DNA of 64,000 nucleotides from assembly GCA_020746875.1 (NCBI GenBank), contig JAGTJL010000018.1:682001-746000 (forward strand). The letters are read 5' to 3'. Shown piece by piece: positions 58,280 through 64,000 of the stretch. Source of the DNA: Rhexocercosporidium sp. MPI-PUGE-AT-0058. Its lineage: Eukaryota > Ascomycota > Leotiomycetes > Helotiales. Numbering within the stretch: position 1 is the first letter of the stretch; every line of letters begins with the position of its first letter. The translations under genes and the position numbers were made by a program. The notes beneath the pieces are model-generated. The model saw only the letters and a program-made list of their open reading frames with translations, ran no database searches and was not told where the DNA came from.

Positions 58280-61200
58280 AAGCGTAAATACTTAAAATAT
58301 TAAATTAAAAAAAATTTATAAATAAAAAATCGTATAAAAATATTCTTAATATACTTTTAATAAATATATTTAAAGTTCTTTAACTTAAGATCGGTAATTA
58401 CTAAAGTTTAAGAATACTTTAAAAAGCTCGAATTTCTGGCAAGATAAATTCTTCGTAAGCTTATTAATAAGTATATTAACGGTTAAAAGATATATTATTT
58501 TAAATAATCCACGAGCATACTTTTACTTAAATTATATGTTTTAAATATTTATATAGCGAAGCTTAATAATAATTCTCTTAATATTATTTATAACTAGTCT
58601 AATTATTTATTAATTATTATAAAAGATTTTTTAAGTCTTATTAATATTAAAAACTAAGTTCTAAAAGAATCGTTAAAAAGCTATAGCTTCTTTTCTAATA
58701 TACTTTAATATTAATAATTCCACTTTAATAGTCGACGTAATAATTATAAATTACTTTAATACTTTATAAATTATTAACCTATTAAATAATAAAATCATAT
58801 AACCTTAAAATGACTTTTAAGTTTCAACGTTATCCGCGAAAAATACATTTAAAATAATATAAAGCGCTCTCTCTTAACTACTTCTATATATAATGCTTAA
58901 AAAGCGCGTATTAAATAAATAATAAATAAGCTAATATATAACTATAAAATACTTTAGATTAGGATTTATTACAAATTATAAGAGTTAGGCAATCGCAAAG
59001 GCTATGTCTAGTCTTACAATAATCGTTATATATAATACCGACCTAATTCTCTCTTAATAAGCTTTAATATATTTCTTTAAAGCTTGTCCTTTATATTTAA
59101 TAAAATCGATTTAAAAGAGCAGTATCGTAAGACACTTCTTATTAATTTATTTAAACTTTTAAGTAATCTTCTTAATATATTAATTATAAATTAAAAAGAT
59201 AATCTTACGCTTTTTATCGCGCACTATTTTAATCCCTAAGAATTATTTAATATCTTTAAAATTATATATGTCGTACGCTTAATTTAATCGCTTAATAAAA
59301 TCCTATCTAAGCTTTAAGTCGTCTCGGTAATAAAGCACTTAAATATTATCTATATAAAAAAGAATAAAGATTTTATAATTAAAGTCTATAAATATACACG
59401 ATTCTTCTAAATATAAAATCAACCCTAAATTTATTAATATTTTATTAATATACTTATATTATAAATATAAAGAGTCACGTATTTCGTAAAAAGCGCAATT
59501 AACTCGTAACACATATCCAGGCTTATCAAAACCTAGAGGGAATTTACAGTACACGGTTTTGCCGTTTATATCCCGAAAAGCGTTAATAAACGCGTTAATT
59601 ACGTTAAAACACTTAACTTCCAAGTCAAAATGAGCTATAAACGCTATAACAATTCAAAAGGATTTAATTAAAAATATATTAACGTATATAAAGACAATCG
59701 TTAATTCACTTTAAAGATTACCTCGCATAATAATTCGGGATATATATCTTAAAATATATTCCTTTAAATCTAGCTTATACTTAAAGACCTATATAAGTAA
59801 GACAAATATTAATTTAATACTTAAATTAAATACTTTTAAGGTCTAATAACCTTATTTATTTATTATTCTTATTTTTAGGCTCGCATCTTCTTTAAACTAC
59901 TTTTTTATTAAGTGATTCTTAAGATTACTTTATTATTTTAATTTAAGTAAAAAATCTTAAACTTTAATTTTTAAAAATAAAATCTTCCTTTTTAATAATT
60001 AACGGCTCGTTTACATTGCTACTGCAATTATATAATATATAGTCTTTATTAAATCTTGAAAATCATCTTATTCTTTTAATAATATATATTAATCAGGCAT
60101 AAGCCCTTAAAGTAAATAATCGACTTCGGACCGAAAATTATTATATTAATTAAAAATTTAATTACCTTCGAGATTAGGCTTACCCTTAAGCTTAGGGTTG
60201 CCTTTATTAAAGCGTGTTTATTTAAGGAAAACTATAAGTATTATAAATACTCTATTACCTTAATCTTTTTATAATTTTCCTTTTTTCCTTTTACTTTTAA
60301 TTAACTTTTTTACTTTTGCCGAACTTTTAATAAATATACTTAATTCTAATTAAGCTTTTTTTATTATAATTTAAGAATATATTACTTTCGCCTGTCTTAC
60401 TTCCGGCGTCCGAGCACTTTATATTTTAATTTAAGGATATAATATTAAAATTATTATTAAAGACTCCTTTTGTAATCGAGGTCTCGACGGTATTTAAATC
60501 TCAATGCGTGATAATCGAGGCGGATCCCGCGCTTAATCTTATAATATATTCGAATCTTAATTAATAAGTTACATACTCTCACGCGAGTCAAATAGTTTTA
60601 AGTCCTACTCTATGCCTAAAGTAAATTCTTAATTTAACGTACTCTTTCTTAACTTCTTACTTTATTTAAGAAGGCCTTTTAAAATAAGAATATATTCTGA
60701 AATTAAAAGTCTATTTATTATACTCGGGCTATTAATATATTCTTTTACCCCTGAGTTCTAACTCTTAAAGCTTTTAATTAATTTTTAAATTCGTTTAATA
60801 TATAATTAAAGTAAGTCTTCGCCTAAGAAATTTATATTATTTTCCTTAATAATTATATCTTTAATAATATTCTTAATAATTCTAACTTAGTTTACGACAG
60901 ACTCATCCTTCTTAATAAGATCGCAAATAAACTAAACTTCTTAAATCGTAATCTTTACTTCTTTACTTAAAATAATATAAAAGCTATTTTTATTAAAGCA
61001 TACGTTACGCGTAATAATTATTCTATTAAGACGTGACACCTAAATCCTGTAAATATTAAAAGCGTAAAAACTTATAAAATATCTAATATATATATATATA
61101 ATTATTTTAAACGCTTTCTTGTCTTATTCTTTAACTTTTTTTATTATTAATAAGTACGCTTTATAGCTATATATATAAATCCTATTTTAGTTTAGTCTAA

Positions 61201-64000
61201 AATCTACAATAAGTTTTATAATAAACGCTAAATCATATTACCGAAAATAGTTCCAAAACCACTTATCGTTAACTTTAATAAGTAATAGTCAATCATTTAC
61301 TCGCCTTAAGCTTCTATTATATAAATAAATCCCTGCGAATACACATTTAATATTCAGATTTACAAAGAGATTAGCTAATAGTCTTATTTTAATGCCTTTA
61401 TTAATTACTTCTTAATTAACTCTTTCGACTCCGCTATTTAGCTTATAAGTTACTATTAATAAGAGCTCGAAGTTAATTCCGAGCTCATTAGCCTATCTCT
61501 TATATCTCGTAAATCCTCGAATTATAATAACTGCTTTTTCTTAATTATATTTAAATTTATATATTAAAAGTGTAAACTGCTTTCAAACCTAAGCTTTAAA
61601 GCTCTTAATATATTAAAACACTTCATTATATTCTTTTATTTATAATATATAATTAATAAATAAACCGCTATACTTACATTTAAGTATAAGGAGCTAAAAA
61701 TAATTACTTTGGCATTTTAAATAATTAAATAAATCTTAAATAACTTTTTAAAATAATTTAAAAGATTTCTTTTTTAATAAACATTTAAAGATTACTTAAA
61801 TAATATAAATTAAAATACATTACTTATACTTAATCCTCCTTATTACTTTAATAATCTTAACATTTCTCGCCGTACTTATTAATTTCCTTAAAGTATTTAG
61901 GCCTAAATAGCCTACTTATAAATATTAAATACGCTCTAAGTCTATTTTAAAATATTTATAATCTTTAAATAATTTATACGGCTTATTTACTCTTTTAAAA
62001 AACGTTAAAAACATTACAATTCTTATAATATTTAAAAATATGTTATAAGTACTTAAAAAATAAATTAAACGTAACTTATATTTAAAGAAAACGAGGTTTT
62101 ATTTACGCTTTAACTATTATATTATATAGTATTCACCAATTAATAAGCCTTTTTCATTCTATTTTAAAGTGTAATTTATACTATAAAACCAAAGACCGGT
62201 CTTATAAAAACGAGCTTTAAAAATAATATTAATATAAAAGTTTTCTATAATTATAACGTCGTAAAGTATAAAATTAAATAATTCTTTATTCGGACCTTTA
62301 AGCACTCCTTTTATAACTTAAGTTCCGCGCCCGATAATAAGTAATTAAAAGCTTTTACACTTAATTAAATCCTTAAAAATAGATTTTATAAAAGATCCTT
62401 TTAATAATATTAAACGATTATTAATTAAATTAGTCGTTTTATAATTATTTAATAAAGTAAAATCTAATAAAAAATAAAGTGAATTCTAAAGAGAATATAT
62501 ACCCGCAGCTAAATGCTCAGTTAAATTAAATAAGAGCACCGAATACGCGTGGGTCCCGCTTATTCCTCTTTTATTTAATAAGTTTCCGGGAAAAGTAAAC
62601 TTTCCCTTATTTAATTTATTAAATTCTTACTTATTTAATTTTACTAAGAAATCTTTTATTAATTAAAAGAAAGGCTTATCTAAGCTCATTTGCCCACGGA
62701 AAGCTTTCTATTATAACGTAATAAACCGCTACCGAATCTCATTATAATATTAATTATTTATTTTTAAGTTTAAATAAGTTATTCTATTTTAATATTTAAT
62801 AAACACTTTTCTATAAACTGCTATTTAAAGACAAGTACAATTTAAGGAAAACTAATAATGAGTTTTTTCTTTTAAATATAAATATACCTTTTTTATAAGT
62901 TTTCCTTTTATTTTAAATTAGTTTAATCTTTAGCTATATAAATCAGAAGTTTTCGAGTCGGGTGTCTTATTATTATTAAAGCGTGAACTAAAAGTAAAAA
63001 AATGATTATGCCCTAATTTGCTACCGATAAACTATTAATATTAACGATTGATTTAATTAAAATAAAACAGCCGTATAAGCTATTCCAAAGAGTATTTAAG
63101 AGGTATCCCGAGCTCGTCGGCTTCCTTAATCTTAAGAAAGTACTTTTAAGCCTATAAGTTATTAAAGTTATTAATTATAATTAAGAAAAAGTTAATTTTA
63201 AGAATGCTAAGCACTTCCGGCACATAATATAAGTTCCTTTTGCGGATTAATTCTTAATATTATATAATTTAAACCTTTAAGTTTTAAACGTTTTTTATAT
63301 TTAAAAATTATAAGTAATCTTAGCGGATTATCGTCTAAATTATTATATTCGTTTAATATAAAACTATCTTAAGCGTATAAACTAATACTTAAATATTAGC
63401 TCTTTTCTTAGCGACAAGCTATATAGCAATTATATTAAAGAATTAACGGCTTATAATTTTCTCAATCTATTTATAAAACTTAAGGTATATTGTGGTTCGT
63501 AATTATTATATTACGCACTTTATAATATACGCTTTAACTTCGGCCTCGGTTTCCTTTTAATAAAATTCTGCGGTTATTTTAATAAGCTCGTGCGGTCGAG
63601 TAAGAAAAGGGGTAATAAAAGCGTTAAAACTTATAATTATTTAGTTTAAGGAAGACGTAGCTATTGCGTGACGATCGAGCGCCTATTTTTAAAGTTATTT
63701 ATTATACTCGTTCGTTTTTATTATATAATTTAATTTAGCGAAATCATTCTTTTATTAAGTAATCTACTCAGTAGTCTATAGATTTTTATTAATAATTTTA
63801 ATTAATGTTTTTATATTTAAAATATTTAAGTTAACAAAAAGCTAAAGTCCGAGTATTTAAACGCTAAGAGTTAAATAATTTATTTATAACAGAAAGTCTT
63901 TAGGCTTTAAGTATATAATATTTACGTTAAGACCGCTAGGACTATCGTATAATAATATCTTAATAATCGCGCTAAGAAGAGCATAAGGGTTTAAGCGTAA
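58280..64000 (-). pseudogene. D2 gag-pol (Ty1/copia), RIP-broken, 5' end outside window
   Basis: Minus strand shows RNase H and RT (about 59860-59150) and integrase. The GAG-pre-integrase segment that D1 lost is present (YLGLNTLRKLISTARNVKII near 61910-61850, followed by RRIKYKQC). Gag-like text follows to about 63950. Copia order is as in D1. Stops are frequent. Confidence 0.85.

Larger units (their letters stand above)
55938..64000 (-). mobile_element. Element D2: second copy of Ty1/copia D, minus strand, cut by window end
   Basis: It matches D1 (24071-32053) along its whole visible length, in the same orientation. Its 3' LTR is 55938-56126. The window ends shortly before the expected 5' LTR, which by comparison with D1 should begin about 100 bp beyond 64000. 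D2 retains about 80 bp near 61814-61893 that D1 lacks. Its RT catalytic box reads YIDN near 59345-59360, one Asp more than D1's YINN. The candidate left target-site duplication is taagt (55933-55937), unverifiable here. RIP damage is extensive. Confidence 0.93.

Noticed and set aside
1..64000. CRISPR arrays, bacterial operons, rRNA or tRNA genes
   Set aside because: No regular spacer-repeat arrays and no recognisable RNA genes were seen. The repeats are LTRs, tandem LTR units and simple repeats of a fungal genome.

Overview
The window looks like a piece of a filamentous ascomycete (Pezizomycotina) genome with strong repeat-induced point mutation (RIP). Short stretches of ordinary gene-bearing DNA (about 1-3150, 42850-49380, 50900-53840) alternate with very AT-rich blocks. 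In those blocks CA and TG dinucleotides are scarce, TA is abundant, and retroelement reading frames are recognisable but full of stops. Support for a fungus: introns of 50-105 bp, fungal kinase-like and F-box-like proteins, chromodomain-bearing Ty3/gypsy elements, and the RIP signature. The species cannot be named from the sequence.

Layout. A solo LTR that escaped RIP (185-560, TSD tatag) and an intact kinase-like gene (1655-2536, minus) precede the first AT-rich block. There, Ty3/gypsy element A (3611-17044, minus, TSD atatc) is split by Ty3/gypsy element A' (5147-11874, plus, TSD gttat). After a short relic comes the 3' half of an M3-family metallopeptidase gene (17617-18863, minus). Its 5' half lies at 42169-43278. 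Between the halves sits a 23.3-kb nest: Ty3/gypsy element B (18864-42168, plus, TSD cttta), split by Ty1/copia element C (21964-38243, minus, TSD tcctt), itself split by Ty1/copia element D1 (24071-32348, minus, TSD atatt). B also holds a nearly unmutated solo LTR, E (40688-40968).

Beyond the peptidase are an F-box-like gene with two introns (44057-45297), a cysteine-containing gene of unknown function (45692-46765), pentanucleotide repeats, and a weak gene candidate. Next come a RIP-damaged gene whose C-terminus resembles a Myb/SANT domain (49383-50996) and two broken kinase-like genes (about 51908-52180 and 52507-53830). The right end is another repeat block: a truncated gypsy element F with LTR and gag (53838-55021), a minus-strand gypsy integrase/chromodomain fragment G (55206-55937), and D2, a second copy of D that runs off the window (55938-64000).

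Most notable points: (1) a 23.3-kb nested insertion splitting a peptidase gene, with RIP-like decay that appears strongest next to the insertion; (2) extra reading frames between pol and the 3' LTR in four elements (A, A', C, D), antisense to pol in A, C and D; (3) two short solo LTRs that look untouched by RIP. All protein identifications were made by eye through translation with stops read through. No database search was run.
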